From positions 124,001 through 188,000 of the forward strand of contig NZ_VTWU01000006.1 in assembly GCF_008727865.1 (NCBI RefSeq): a DNA stretch of 64,000 nt, written 5' to 3'. A program made the position numbers and the translations under genes. Below are positions 44,887 to 53,621 of this stretch, one piece after another. Source of the DNA: Hymenobacter busanensis (GTDB taxonomy: Bacteria; Bacteroidota; Bacteroidia; Cytophagales; Hymenobacteraceae). Within the stretch, counting starts at the first letter, position 1; the number at the start of each line of letters is the position of its first letter. Below the pieces are notes generated by a model. It made no database searches. It had not been told where the DNA came from and worked only from the letters and a program-made list of their open reading frames with translations.

Positions 44887-46503
44887 TTAAAACGGCGGGT
44901 CTTCGTTGGCGAAGTTGCTGCGGGGGAACGGTTGCGGCGGAGGCGGCGCGTCGTTCATGCGCGAGCCCAGCCGGATGGTGTTCGGCGCGAAGCCGGGGTC
45001 GGGCTCGTCGAAGTTGCTGGGCGGCAGCTGGCCGGTGTTGTAGCTCATGCCCGCGTCGTCGAAGCCCCCGCCGCCGTCCAGGTCGCCGAACTTGGTGAAG
45101 CGGCCGATGAACTTGAGCTGCACGTTTTCCAAGGAGCCGTTTCGGTGCTTGGCAATGATGACCTCGCCCATGCCCTGGGTGGGGTTGCCCATTTCGTCCT
45201 CGGTAATCTTGTAGTACTCGGGGCGGTACAAGAAGATTACCATGTCGGCGTCCTGCTCGATGGAGCCCGATTCGCGCAGGTCACTCAGCTGCGGACGTTT
45301 GTCGCCGCCGCGGGTTTCCACCGAGCGCGAGAGCTGCGACAGCGCCAGCACGGGCACGTTCAGTTCCTTGGCAATGCCTTTCAGGGCCCGCGAAATCGAG
45401 GCAATTTCTTGTTCGCGGTTGCCGGCGCCCTTGCCCCCGTCCGAGTTACCGGTCATCAACTGCAGGTAGTCGATGATGATCATCTGGATGTCGTGGTGGG
45501 CCTTCAGGCGGCGGCATTTGGTGCGCAACTCGCGGATGCTGAGCGCGGGCGTGTCGTCGATGAAAATAGGCGCGGCCGACAAGGAGGCAATCTTGTGGTT
45601 GAGCTGCGCCCACTCGTAGTCGGCCAGGTTGCCTTTCTTGATTTTCTCCGAGTCCAGCTCCGCCTCCGCCGAAATCAGGCGGTTGACGAGTTGAATCGAG
45701 GACATTTCCAGCGAGAAAATGGCGACCGGTTTCTTGAATTCCACGGCCGCATTGCGCATGGCCGATACCACGAAAGCGGTTTTGCCCATACCGGGACGAG
45801 CCGCAATAATGACCAAGTCAGAAGGCTGCCAGCCCGACGTAACGCGGTCCAGCGCCGTGAAGCCGGAGGGCACGCCGGTGAGGCCGTCTTTCTGGTTTTT
45901 CTTTTCTTCCAGTTCCTTGATGGCCTTGCCCATCAAGCTGCGCATGTCGTCGAAGTTCTTGCGAATGTTCGACTCCGACACTTCAAACAACGATTGCTCG
46001 GTCTGGTCAAGCAGGTTGAACACGTCGGTGGTGTCCTCAAACGCCTCGCGCTGAATGTCCGACGCAATGCGGATCAGCTCACGCTTGATGGCGTTTTCGG
46101 TGATGATGCGGGCGTGGTATTCCACGTTGGCCGCCGAGTTTACCTTGAAGGTCAGCTGGGCCACGTAGGGCGGGCCGCCGGCTGCTTCCAGCTCGCCCCG
46201 CTCGCGCAGCTCCTGGGTAACCGTCAGAATGTCAATCGGTTCCGACTTATCAAACAAACCCAAGATGGCCTGAAAGATGCGCTGGTGCCGGTCGTCGTAG
46301 AAGCTCTGGGGCTTCAGGATGTCGATAACGGTGGTGAGGGCGTCCTTTTCGAGCATGAGCGCGCCCAGCACGGCGGCTTCCAGCTCGCGGGCTTGCGGAG
46401 GCAGCTTGCCGGTCGGGCTCGTCGGGAAAACCGGCTTGGATTTCCAAGCGGTTTGGGCCCGCGCGGCCAGTTGTTTTACGCGGCTATTGCTCTCATCCAT
46501 CAT
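44887..46503 (-). CDS. dnaB: Replicative DNA helicase DnaB
   Basis: 538 residues. The N-terminal DnaB domain (PPQARELEAAVLGALMLEKDAL) is followed by the RecA-like helicase core with Walker A AARPGMGKTAF (~232), FSLEMSSIQLVNRL, Walker B IIIDYLQLM, the DnaB motif LSRSVETRGGDKRPQLSDLRESG and the arginine-finger region VIIAKHRNG. No intein is present. The C-terminal ~70 residues are Pro/Asp/Gly-rich and likely disordered, longer than in E. coli. It unwinds DNA ahead of the replication fork. Single-gene unit, divergent from mpl. Confidence 0.97.
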   Translation of the reverse strand: MMDESNSRVKQLAARAQTAWKSKPVFPTSPTGKLPPQARELEAAVLGALMLEKDALTTVIDILKPQSFYDDRHQRIFQAILGLFDKSEPIDILTVTQELRERGELEAAGGPPYVAQLTFKVNSAANVEYHARIITENAIKRELIRIASDIQREAFEDTTDVFNLLDQTEQSLFEVSESNIRKNFDDMRSLMGKAIKELEEKKNQKDGLTGVPSGFTALDRVTSGWQPSDLVIIAARPGMGKTAFVVSAMRNAAVEFKKPVAIFSLEMSSIQLVNRLISAEAELDSEKIKKGNLADYEWAQLNHKIASLSAAPIFIDDTPALSIRELRTKCRRLKAHHDIQMIIIDYLQLMTGNSDGGKGAGNREQEIASISRALKGIAKELNVPVLALSQLSRSVETRGGDKRPQLSDLRESGSIEQDADMVIFLYRPEYYKITEDEMGNPTQGMGEVIIAKHRNGSLENVQLKFIGRFTKFGDLDGGGGFDDAGMSYNTGQLPPSNFDEPDPGFAPNTIRLGSRMNDAPPPPQPFPRSNFANEDPPF

Positions 46504-46657
46504 GCGTGCGGCAGGGTCTCTAAGTCCGAAGATACGGCGAAGGGGCTACAAAACTACGGGCCACGGCGCGAATAAGTGCCGTTGATTGCCGACAGAGTTT
46601 TCGCTACTTTGCCTCAATTGGCTGAGGGCAAGCAGCCCCGGCTTTGGGAGCGTTCGT

Positions 46658-46665
46658 TACCTTTG
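46658..46665 (+). promoter_or_regulatory. Putative -7 element of mpl
   Basis: TACCTTTG matches TAnnTTTG exactly, 62 bases before the mpl start. No TTG at the ideal spacing, so tentative; another candidate, TACTTTG at 46605-46611 with TTG 20 bases upstream, is also possible. Confidence 0.4.
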
Positions 46666-46726
46666 CCGCCCGGCCCCGCCTACATTTCGGGCCGAAATTA
46701 TTCGCGTAGCGTCTCTTTCTGCCCGC

Positions 46727-48109
46727 ATGGCCCAACCTTCGTACCGGCGCGTCCACCTTATTGCGGTGGGCGGCAGCATTATGCACAACCTGGCCCTGGC
46801 CCTGCACCGCCAAGGCGTGCACGTCACCGGCTCCGACGACGAGATATTTGACCCGGCCCGCACCCGCCTGGCGGCCGCCGGCCTGCTGCCTGACGAGGAA
46901 GGCTGGAATGCCGAGCGCATTACGTCCGACCTCGACGCGGTGATTGTGGGCATGCACGCCCACCCCGACAACCCCGAGCTGCACCGCGCCCAGGAGCTGG
47001 GCGTGCGCATCTTTTCCTTCCCCGAGTTCATTTACGAGGCCTCGAAAGACAAGCAGCGCATCGTCATCGGCGGCTCGCACGGCAAAACCAGCATCACCTC
47101 GCTCATTTTGCACGTGCTGCGCCACCACGGCCGCGAGTTCGACTTCGCCGTGGGCGCCCAGCTGGAAGGGTTCGATTTGATGGTGAAGCTGACCGATTCG
47201 GCGCCCATCATCATCATCGAAGGCGACGAGTACCTCTCCTCGCCGGTGGACCGGCGGCCCAAGTTTCACCTCTACCAGCACCACATCGGCGTTATTTCGG
47301 GCATCAGCTGGGACCACATCAACGTGTTTCCCACGGAGGAAAACTACCGCGAGCAGTTCGCCATTTTCGCCCGCATGACGCCCAAAGCCGGCGCCCTCAT
47401 CTTCGACCAGGACGACGAGCAGGCCCAGCTGGTGAGCGTGCCCTCGAACCCCGACGTGAAGTACATCGGCTACCGCCCGCACGAGCACGTCATCAAAAAC
47501 GGCATCACGTCGCTGGTCACGAAGAAGGACGAGCTGGTGCCGATTCAGGTGTTTGGCGAGCATAACCTGCGCAACATCTCGGCCGCCAAGGAGGTCTGCA
47601 AGCAGCTCGGCATCAAGGGCAAGGACTTCTACGAAGCCGTGGCCACGTTTAAGGGCGCCGCGCGCCGGCTGGAGCTGGTGAAGCAGAGCAACACGTCGGT
47701 GGTATACAAGGACTTTGCCCACGCGCCTTCCAAGCTCAAAGCCACCGCCAACGCCCTGAAGCAGCAGTTTCCGAAGCGCAAGCTGGTGGCCTGCTTGGAG
47801 CTACACACGTTCAGCTCGCTCAATCCCGCGTTTCTGCCCCAGTACGAAGGCACCTTTGACGCGCCCGACGTAGCCGTGGTATACTTCAACCCCCACGTGC
47901 TGGAGCACAAGCGCCTGCCGCCGCTCAGCCCGGCGCAGGTAGCCGAGGCCTTCCAGCGGCCCGACGTGCAGGTATTTACCGACAGCAAGCAGCTGGCCAC
48001 GTTTCTGCAGCAGCAGGACTGGCACGACGCGAACCTGCTGATGATGTCGTCGGGCACGTTTGACGGGCTGGATTTGGCGCAGCTGGCCGCACAGGTGACC
48101 AACGGCTAG
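46727..48109 (+). CDS. mpl: UDP-N-acetylmuramate:L-alanyl-gamma-D-glutamyl-meso-diaminopimelate ligase (murein peptide recycling)
   Basis: 460 residues from ATG 46727. It is a Mur-ligase: VHLIAVGGSIMHNLALALHRQG at the N-terminal UDP-binding domain, ATP-binding GGSHGKTSIT (K120), IIEGDEYLSS and ISWDHINVFPT in the central domain, and DFAHAPSKLKAT with HTFSSL in the C-terminal domain. GGSIMHNLA instead of the MurC GGxGMSGIA and the DFAHAP motif point to Mpl. It reattaches the tripeptide from recycled cell wall to UDP-MurNAc in the cytoplasm. Confidence 0.93.
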   Translation: MAQPSYRRVHLIAVGGSIMHNLALALHRQGVHVTGSDDEIFDPARTRLAAAGLLPDEEGWNAERITSDLDAVIVGMHAHPDNPELHRAQELGVRIFSFPEFIYEASKDKQRIVIGGSHGKTSITSLILHVLRHHGREFDFAVGAQLEGFDLMVKLTDSAPIIIIEGDEYLSSPVDRRPKFHLYQHHIGVISGISWDHINVFPTEENYREQFAIFARMTPKAGALIFDQDDEQAQLVSVPSNPDVKYIGYRPHEHVIKNGITSLVTKKDELVPIQVFGEHNLRNISAAKEVCKQLGIKGKDFYEAVATFKGAARRLELVKQSNTSVVYKDFAHAPSKLKATANALKQQFPKRKLVACLELHTFSSLNPAFLPQYEGTFDAPDVAVVYFNPHVLEHKRLPPLSPAQVAEAFQRPDVQVFTDSKQLATFLQQQDWHDANLLMMSSGTFDGLDLAQLAAQVTNG

Positions 48110-48128
48110 CCCAACCTCAGCAACGACA

Positions 48129-48165
48129 GCGGGCCGGCAAGCTCTGCTTGCCGGCCCGCTTCGGT
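48129..48165 (+). terminator. Hairpin after mpl
   Basis: A perfect 14-bp stem (GCGGGCCGGCAAGC with complement) closes a 3-base loop TCT, followed by TTCGGTT. Confidence 0.65.
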
Positions 48166-48296
48166 TAGTGCCGTTTCGTAAGTGAAGCTTTCAACGACTG
48201 TGGTACTTCGACTACGAATTGTAGTACCACTGCTGCCTGTGCTGCCGTGGCTTCTTCTTTTGTGGAGAGAGGCTAAGGCAGGTTTTGCTCATGTGC

Positions 48297-48304
48297 TACT
48301 TTTA
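48297..48304 (+). promoter_or_regulatory. Putative -7 element abutting the hydrolase start codon
   Basis: TACTTTTA is followed by GCGCC and the ATG at 48310, so the transcript would be leaderless or nearly so. Confidence 0.4.
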
Positions 48305-48309
48305 GCGCC

Positions 48310-49008
48310 ATGAAACCGAACTTGCTACTTCTCCACGGCGCCTTGGGCTCGGCGCAGCAATTGCAGCCGCTGGCGCAGCTTTTGGCCGCACAGTTCACCG
48401 TCCACACGCTCGATTTTGCCGGGCATGGCGGACGGGCATTGGAGCCTGCGGCGTTTACCATGCCCCATTTCGCGCAGGAAATCAGCCGGTTCATAGCAGA
48501 AAAAGGCCTGACGGCGGTGCATGTGTTTGGCTACAGCATGGGCGGCTACGCGGCGCTGGTAGCGGCAACCAAGCAACCCCAAATCTTCCGCTCCATCACC
48601 ACGCTGGGCACCAAGTTCGATTGGTCGCCGGAGGGCGCAGCCGCGGAAACGCAGCTGCTCAACCCCGAGAAAATTGAAGTCAAGGTGCCGCAGTTTGCCG
48701 AGCACCTACAGCGCCTGCACGCGCCCACTCCCTGGGCCGAGGTAGTCACGGCCACCGCCGCCATGATGCGGGCCTTGGGCGAAACGCCCGCCCTGCACGA
48801 ACTGAATATGTCACAGCTCACGGTGCCGGTGCAGGTGCTCGTCGGGGAGCTAGACAAAACGGCGGGCGTGGAGGATTCCCGGCAGTTTGCCACCTACCTC
48901 ACCAACGGCACGCTCGAAGTACTGCCCGCCACTCCGCACCCGCTCGACCGGGCCGATACGGCGGCGCTGGCGCAGCGGATCGAGCAATTTGCTACGGCCC
49001 ACGCCTAG
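48310..49008 (+). CDS. Alpha/beta hydrolase
   Basis: 232 residues. LLLLHGALGS with the oxyanion-hole HG, the nucleophile elbow GYSMGG (Ser76), acidic residue in VLVGELDKTAG and a late histidine in PATPHPLDRAD give a full Ser-Asp-His triad. Typical small cytoplasmic esterase/lipase-like enzyme; substrate unknown. It appears to have a promoter element directly next to its start codon. A perfect inverted repeat (48200-48230) lies upstream. Confidence 0.88.
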   Translation: MKPNLLLLHGALGSAQQLQPLAQLLAAQFTVHTLDFAGHGGRALEPAAFTMPHFAQEISRFIAEKGLTAVHVFGYSMGGYAALVAATKQPQIFRSITTLGTKFDWSPEGAAAETQLLNPEKIEVKVPQFAEHLQRLHAPTPWAEVVTATAAMMRALGETPALHELNMSQLTVPVQVLVGELDKTAGVEDSRQFATYLTNGTLEVLPATPHPLDRADTAALAQRIEQFATAHA

Positions 49009-49021
49009 TTTGGCACCCACG

Positions 49022-49052
49022 AAAAAAGCCCGCCGGATTGGCGGGCTTTTTT
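49022..49052. terminator. Bidirectional terminator
   Basis: AAAAAAGCCCGCC pairs with GGCGGGCTTTTTT around a 5-base loop, between convergent genes. Confidence 0.92.
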
Positions 49053-49055
49053 CAT

Positions 49056-49163
49056 TCAGTCTTTCTGGCTGGGCAAGGGCGGTGCGGGCCGCTTGCGGTC
49101 GGATACAACCAGCACGGCTACGGCCGTGAGGGCCAGGCGCCAGAGCCATTTGCGGGAGTTCAT
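49056..49163 (-). CDS. Putative 35-residue membrane peptide coupled to the upstream lipoprotein gene
   Basis: ATG 49163 overlaps the stop of the preceding gene in an ATGA arrangement. The peptide starts MNSRKWLWRLALTAVAVLV (one hydrophobic helix) and ends in a basic, Pro-rich tail. It stops just before the terminator. Too small to assign to a family; the coupling is the main reason to consider it real. Confidence 0.45.
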   Translation of the reverse strand: MNSRKWLWRLALTAVAVLVVSDRKRPAPPLPSQKD

Positions 49164-49753
49164 CGGCGGGCGGCGGTGGCCGCGAAAAAGGTGTTTTTGC
49201 GCTCTACGGTCAGGTCGCAGCTGGCGCCGCCGCCGTTTTCCTCGCAGCTGGTGCCCATAATCTGGTTGTTCTCGAAGTTGAAGAAGCAAAACTGGCAGCC
49301 GGAGCTTTCGATGATGTACCGCTCGGCGGCTGAACTTAGATACAGGCTGTTGTCGGTAGACTGCTGCAGCGGCAGGGCCATAGCCCGAAACTGCCCGTTA
49401 CGGAGGCCCAGCCCCACCAGGAAATACGCGGGCTTGTCCTTCGGCGTCGACTGGACCTTGCGAATCATGGCCTTGTCGATAACGGTGCCGTCGTTGAACT
49501 GCCGGATGAAATTCTGCGCCAGTTGTTCTTTGGGAATGGTGTACTGCACCTTGCCTTCGGTAATTTCGGCCACCAGCTTGCTGGGCGAGTCGAGGGTGCC
49601 GATGCCAGCGTCGGCGTCTTTGGTGGGGGCGCCCACTTCGGGGAAACCGCGCTTACTGGTTTCGCAGGCGCCCAGGGCAATCAGGAGCAGGAAGAAGGCC
49701 AGGCGCCCCAGCAGCGGCGAACCGCGGCGAAACCTGGAGAAGGAATGGTGCAT
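49160..49753 (-). CDS. Lipoprotein of unknown function
   Basis: 197 residues. The signal (RLAFFLLLIALGAC) has a lipobox with Cys30. The mature part has no known domain; features are DSPSKLVAEITEGKVQYTIPKEQLAQNFIRQF and a Cys-rich C-terminal half (GCQFCFF, TSCEENGGGASCDL). It follows the M48 peptidase gene by 3 bases and is thus in the same operon; it may be a partner or substrate of that protease in the envelope. Confidence 0.7.
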   Translation of the reverse strand: MHHSFSRFRRGSPLLGRLAFFLLLIALGACETSKRGFPEVGAPTKDADAGIGTLDSPSKLVAEITEGKVQYTIPKEQLAQNFIRQFNDGTVIDKAMIRKVQSTPKDKPAYFLVGLGLRNGQFRAMALPLQQSTDNSLYLSSAAERYIIESSGCQFCFFNFENNQIMGTSCEENGGGASCDLTVERKNTFFAATAARR

Positions 49754-49756
49754 GCG

Positions 49757-50551
49757 TTAGCGGGCGGTGTAGTATTTGCGCGCCTCGGGCAGCTCGCGCT
49801 GGATGTCGGCAATGCGCGTGTCGTTGGAGGGGTGCGTGGAGAGGAATTCGGGCGGCGTACCGGCCGATTCGCGGGCCGCCATGCGCTGCCAGAACGAGAC
49901 GGCGCCGTCGGGGTTGTAGCCGGCCATGGCCATGAAAATCAGCCCCAGGTGGTCGGCTTCCGATTCTTGGCTGCGGCCGTATTTCAGAATGCCCAGCTGG
50001 GAACCCACGCCCACCACCTGCAGAAACACGTTGGACGTAGCCGACGGATTTTGCCCCGCGGCGGCCGAAACGGCCGTGCCCAGGCCCTGCGCAGCCAGCT
50101 GCTGGCTCATGCGCTCGGAGCTGTGCTTGGCCACGGCGTGGGCAATTTCGTGGCCCATAACCACGGCAAGGCCCGTTTCGTCCTGCGTGATGGGCAGAAT
50201 GCCGGTGTACACGGCCACTTTGCCGCCGGGCATGCACCAGGCGTTTTCCTGCTTGTCGTTGATCAGGTTAAACTCCCATTGGTAGCCGGCCAACTGGTCC
50301 TGCTGGTTTTGCTGGCGGAAATACTGCTCCACGGCCTGCTGAATGCGCTGGCCCACGCGCTGGACCATGGCGCCCTGGCTGGTGTTGGTGGCCAGACTAC
50401 TGGAAGCCAGCACCTTTTGGTATTCGGAGGCAGCCATGGTGTTCATTTCCTGGTCGGAAACAACGTTGAACTGGCGCCGGCCGGTTATCGGGACGGTGGA
50501 GCAGCTGACGGCCGTGAACAGGGCCGCGGCGAGCATGCATTTCTTGAACAT
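49757..50551 (-). CDS. M48 family metallopeptidase lipoprotein (LoiP/BepA-like)
   Basis: 264 residues. Lipobox FTAVSC with Cys17; the envelope-protease N-terminal signature TGRRQFNVVSDQEMN; zinc motif GHEIAHAVAKHSSERM (H134, E135, H138) with third ligand in SQESEADHLGLIFMAMAGY; C-terminal FLSTHPSNDTRIADI. These are the landmarks of periplasmic/outer-membrane M48 proteases involved in envelope protein quality control. First gene of a three-gene minus-strand operon with the lipoprotein and the 35-residue peptide. Confidence 0.92.
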   Translation of the reverse strand: MFKKCMLAAALFTAVSCSTVPITGRRQFNVVSDQEMNTMAASEYQKVLASSSLATNTSQGAMVQRVGQRIQQAVEQYFRQQNQQDQLAGYQWEFNLINDKQENAWCMPGGKVAVYTGILPITQDETGLAVVMGHEIAHAVAKHSSERMSQQLAAQGLGTAVSAAAGQNPSATSNVFLQVVGVGSQLGILKYGRSQESEADHLGLIFMAMAGYNPDGAVSFWQRMAARESAGTPPEFLSTHPSNDTRIADIQRELPEARKYYTAR

Positions 50552-50751
50552 GGACGTAGAGGGCTTCTTGGGAAAACGAACGGCGAAGGGGCCGCGGGCA
50601 GCAGCGAAAAACGAGGCCGAAACCGCCCGGCGGCGCTGCCTGCTATACGACGGCGGCCGGGGAAAATGTTATATCTGCTATTAACGGGCTGAGGGCTTTT
50701 GCGTAAGCTGCCGCAACCCCGCGCCGGGTTTTTCGCCTATGGTGAATCCTG

Positions 50752-50759
50752 TACTTTTG
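50752..50759 (+). promoter_or_regulatory. -7 element of the FAH-family gene
   Basis: TACTTTTG matches TAnnTTTG, 44 bases before the start codon at 50804. The -33 region is not clear. Confidence 0.45.
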
Positions 50760-50803
50760 TTTAGGCCGCCTCCCGGCTCTTTTTTCGCCTCTCTCCTTCC
50801 GAT

Positions 50804-51418
50804 ATGAAAATCATCTGCATCGGTCGCAACTACGCCGAGCACATTGCCGAGCTGCACAACGAAACGCCCGACGAGCCCGTCATCTTTCTGAAGCCCGATA
50901 CGGCCTTGCTGCAACGCAACCAGCCGTTTTTTCACCCCGAGTTTACCCAGGACATTCACCACGAAGTGGAGCTGGTGCTGCGCGTGAGCAAAAACGGCCG
51001 CCACATCGAGGAGCCCTTTGCCCACACCTACTTCGACGCCATCGGCCTGGGCCTCGACCTGACGGCCCGCGACCTGCAAAGCAAGCTCAAAAGCAAAGGC
51101 CTGCCCTGGGAGCTGGCCAAAGGCTTCGACGGCTCGGCACCGCTGTCGGAAACTTTCAAGCCCGTAGCCGATTTCGCCGACCTGAAAAACATCAGCTTCC
51201 ACCTCGATGTGAACGGCGAGACGCGCCAAAAAGGCAATTCCTCGCTGATGCTCCACGATTTCAGCCGCATCATCAGCTACGTGTCGCGCTTCATTACCCT
51301 GAAAATGGGCGACCTGATTTTCACCGGCACGCCCAGCGGCGTGGGGCCAATCAAAGTCGGCGACCGGCTGGAAGGCTACCTCGAAGACGAGAAGCTGCTC
51401 GACCTGAACGTGAAGTAA
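50804..51418 (+). CDS. Fumarylacetoacetate hydrolase family protein
   Basis: 204 residues, a complete small FAH domain. ICIGRNYAEHIAELHN at the N-terminus, the divalent-metal glutamates in DIHHEVELVLRV, AIGLGLDLTARDLQ, and the C-terminal LKMGDLIFTGTPSGVGPIKVGDRLEG are typical. Small FAH proteins include oxaloacetate decarboxylases, acylpyruvate hydrolases and oxaloacetate tautomerases; the reaction here cannot be fixed. It is a single gene upstream of the M23 peptidase. Confidence 0.9.
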   Translation: MKIICIGRNYAEHIAELHNETPDEPVIFLKPDTALLQRNQPFFHPEFTQDIHHEVELVLRVSKNGRHIEEPFAHTYFDAIGLGLDLTARDLQSKLKSKGLPWELAKGFDGSAPLSETFKPVADFADLKNISFHLDVNGETRQKGNSSLMLHDFSRIISYVSRFITLKMGDLIFTGTPSGVGPIKVGDRLEGYLEDEKLLDLNVK

Positions 51419-51434
51419 TATTCTGGCAGGCCCC

Positions 51435-51466
51435 GCGGCGCTACGCTCACCCAGCCGTAGCGCCGC
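51435..51466 (+). terminator. GC-rich hairpin after FAH-family gene
   Basis: GCGGCGCTACG pairs with CGTAGCGCCGC around a 10-base loop; no T tract. Confidence 0.5.
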
Positions 51467-51504
51467 GCGGGCGTGTCGTTCCATTCCACCCCGTTGTTGT
51501 CTCT

Positions 51505-53496
51505 GTGTTGTTGAAACGTCCCCTGAACTCCTGGCTGCTGGCCCCGCCCGCTCTGCTGCTGCTCATATCGGCCTCGCTGCCGCCCGCCTGCTCCACCGAC
51601 ACCGGCAAAACCGACAAGCCCGCGGCCGCCAAGGCCAAACCCGCCCAAACTCCGGCAGACAGCTCCTTGCGCGGCTATTTCCAGTTTCCCATCAAGCCCG
51701 GCCAGCCCAACCTGCTGGCCGCCAGCATGGGCGAGTTGCGCCCGAACCACTTCCACGGCGGCCTCGACATCAAGACCGACGGCGGCGTGGACCGGCCCGT
51801 GTACGCGGCCGCCGAGGGCTACATCTCGCGACTCAAGCAGTCGTCGTTTGGCTACGGCAACGTGCTTTATATCACTCACCCCAACGGGCTGACGACGGTG
51901 TACGGGCACCTGAACCACTTCCGCGGGCCGGTGGCTGCCGAGCTGCTCAAGCGCCAGTACGAAAAGCAAACCTACGAGCTGGAACTGCATTTCCAGCCCG
52001 GCCAGTTTCCGGTGCAGAAGGGTGAAGTCGTGGCTTTGTCGGGCAATACCGGGGGCTCGGCGGGCCCGCACCTGCACTGGGAAGTGCGCGACGCCAAAGA
52101 CAACCAGCTGAACCCCTTGCAGTGGGGCGGGTTCGCCGAAATTCAGGACCACGTGCCGCCCACAGCCCTCATGACGGCGGTGGAGCCGCTGAGCATCGAC
52201 GCCCGCGTGCAGGGCCGCTTCGAGAAGCGCCTCTTCGCGCCCACCGGCACGCCCGCCACCGGTTTTGTAGTGCCCGACACCATCCCGGCCTACGGCACGG
52301 TGGGGCTGCTGCTGCAGGCTTTCGACCGGTTCGACAACGCCTGGAACAAGAACGGGCTGCAGCGCGTGGAGGTGCTGGTGAACGGCAAGCCCTGGCACGA
52401 GCACTTTATCAACGGCATCGGCTTTCCCGATGACACCCGGCAGGTGAACCACTTCACCGACTACGATTACACGATGTCGGCGGGCCGCACGCTGCAAAAG
52501 CTCTGGATTGACGACGGCAACACCCTGCCCATTTATCGCACCGGCCCCTTGCGCGGCAAGCTGCGCGTGGAGCCCGGCCAGGTATACACCGTCGAGATTC
52601 GCATGGCCGACTCCTACGGCAACACCACGCCGCTGCGCATGGTGCTGCGCGGCGAACAGCCGGCCTACTGGCAAACCCGCTCGGCCACGGTGCGCAAGCC
52701 CACCTTGCGCTACGACGTGCTGCGCAACATTCTGCGCGTGACCGTGGACGACACCGCCCGCCAAGCGCCCAACCTCACGCTGCTGCGCACCGGCCGCCAA
52801 CTGCAACTCAAGGCCAGCTACACCGATCAGTCGCGCACCGTGTACCTCTACGACCTGCGCGCCGGCCTGCCCGACTCCCTCCGCTTCCCCGGCATCCGCA
52901 CTGCCCAGCGCTTCGACCGACAAGCCATGATTCCGGCCGGTACCGAGCAGTTGTTTGCCAATCAGTACCTGAGCTTAGCCTTTGCCCCGCGCAGCATCTA
53001 CGACACCCTGTATCTGCAAACCAGCTACAAAGACGGCCTCTGGACCATCCAGAACGCCCGCACGCCCGTTCAGGAGGCCTTGCGCGTCACGCTCAAACCG
53101 CCCGTGCCGGTGGTCGATAAGGCCCGCTCGGCGGTGTACATGGTGCGCGGCAACGCCAAGATCTGGCAGGGCAATAGATGGGACGGCGAAAACATCACCT
53201 TCGCCACCCGCATCTTCGGCCAGTTCCGCATCCTCACCGACACCATTCCGCCCTCGGCCCGCCTCGTCAGCAAAAGCGCGGCTGGGCTGGTGTTCAAAGT
53301 CGGCGACGACCTGTCGGGCCTGGCTAGTTACGCCCTTACTGTGGGGGGCCAGTGGCGCCGCCTGCGCTTCGAGCACAAAAACTCCACGCTGTTCACCGAA
53401 AACCAGGATACCCTCGGCCCGCGCCTGCGCGGCCCGGCTTCGCTGCGCATCACCGACCAGGCCGGCAACGAGAAGGTCATCAACTTCAATTTGTAG
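51505..53496 (+). CDS. Secreted M23 family metallopeptidase
   Basis: 663 residues, GTG start (or one of the two following TTG codons). An N-terminal signal (LLAPPALLLLISASLPPAC) may be a lipoprotein signal. The LytM/M23 domain lies at ~60-205: NHFHGGLDIKT with zinc His and Asp, HLHWEVRD with the C-terminal pair, and GYGNVLYITHPNGLTTVYGHL between. The remaining ~450 residues are beta-rich repeats without a known domain, perhaps involved in substrate or partner binding. Such proteins cleave or bind peptidoglycan cross-links; LytM domains with long C-termini are common in Bacteroidota. Confidence 0.88.
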   Translation: MLLKRPLNSWLLAPPALLLLISASLPPACSTDTGKTDKPAAAKAKPAQTPADSSLRGYFQFPIKPGQPNLLAASMGELRPNHFHGGLDIKTDGGVDRPVYAAAEGYISRLKQSSFGYGNVLYITHPNGLTTVYGHLNHFRGPVAAELLKRQYEKQTYELELHFQPGQFPVQKGEVVALSGNTGGSAGPHLHWEVRDAKDNQLNPLQWGGFAEIQDHVPPTALMTAVEPLSIDARVQGRFEKRLFAPTGTPATGFVVPDTIPAYGTVGLLLQAFDRFDNAWNKNGLQRVEVLVNGKPWHEHFINGIGFPDDTRQVNHFTDYDYTMSAGRTLQKLWIDDGNTLPIYRTGPLRGKLRVEPGQVYTVEIRMADSYGNTTPLRMVLRGEQPAYWQTRSATVRKPTLRYDVLRNILRVTVDDTARQAPNLTLLRTGRQLQLKASYTDQSRTVYLYDLRAGLPDSLRFPGIRTAQRFDRQAMIPAGTEQLFANQYLSLAFAPRSIYDTLYLQTSYKDGLWTIQNARTPVQEALRVTLKPPVPVVDKARSAVYMVRGNAKIWQGNRWDGENITFATRIFGQFRILTDTIPPSARLVSKSAAGLVFKVGDDLSGLASYALTVGGQWRRLRFEHKNSTLFTENQDTLGPRLRGPASLRITDQAGNEKVINFNL

Positions 53497-53517
53497 CCGG
53501 TTACCGGTATGGTCTTG

Positions 53518-53545
53518 AAAAGGCGGACTTCGGTTCGCCTTTTTT
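53518..53545 (+). terminator. Terminator after M23 gene
   Basis: AAAAGGCGGA pairs with TTCGCCTTTT around CTTCGG, followed by T. Confidence 0.85.
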
Positions 53546-53621
53546 GCGTTTCGGTTGTCGTAGTAACGCCTGGGTGCGGCTTGCGTAGAACCTTCCGCAC
53601 ACCCACACCTTCGCTCTTTCG

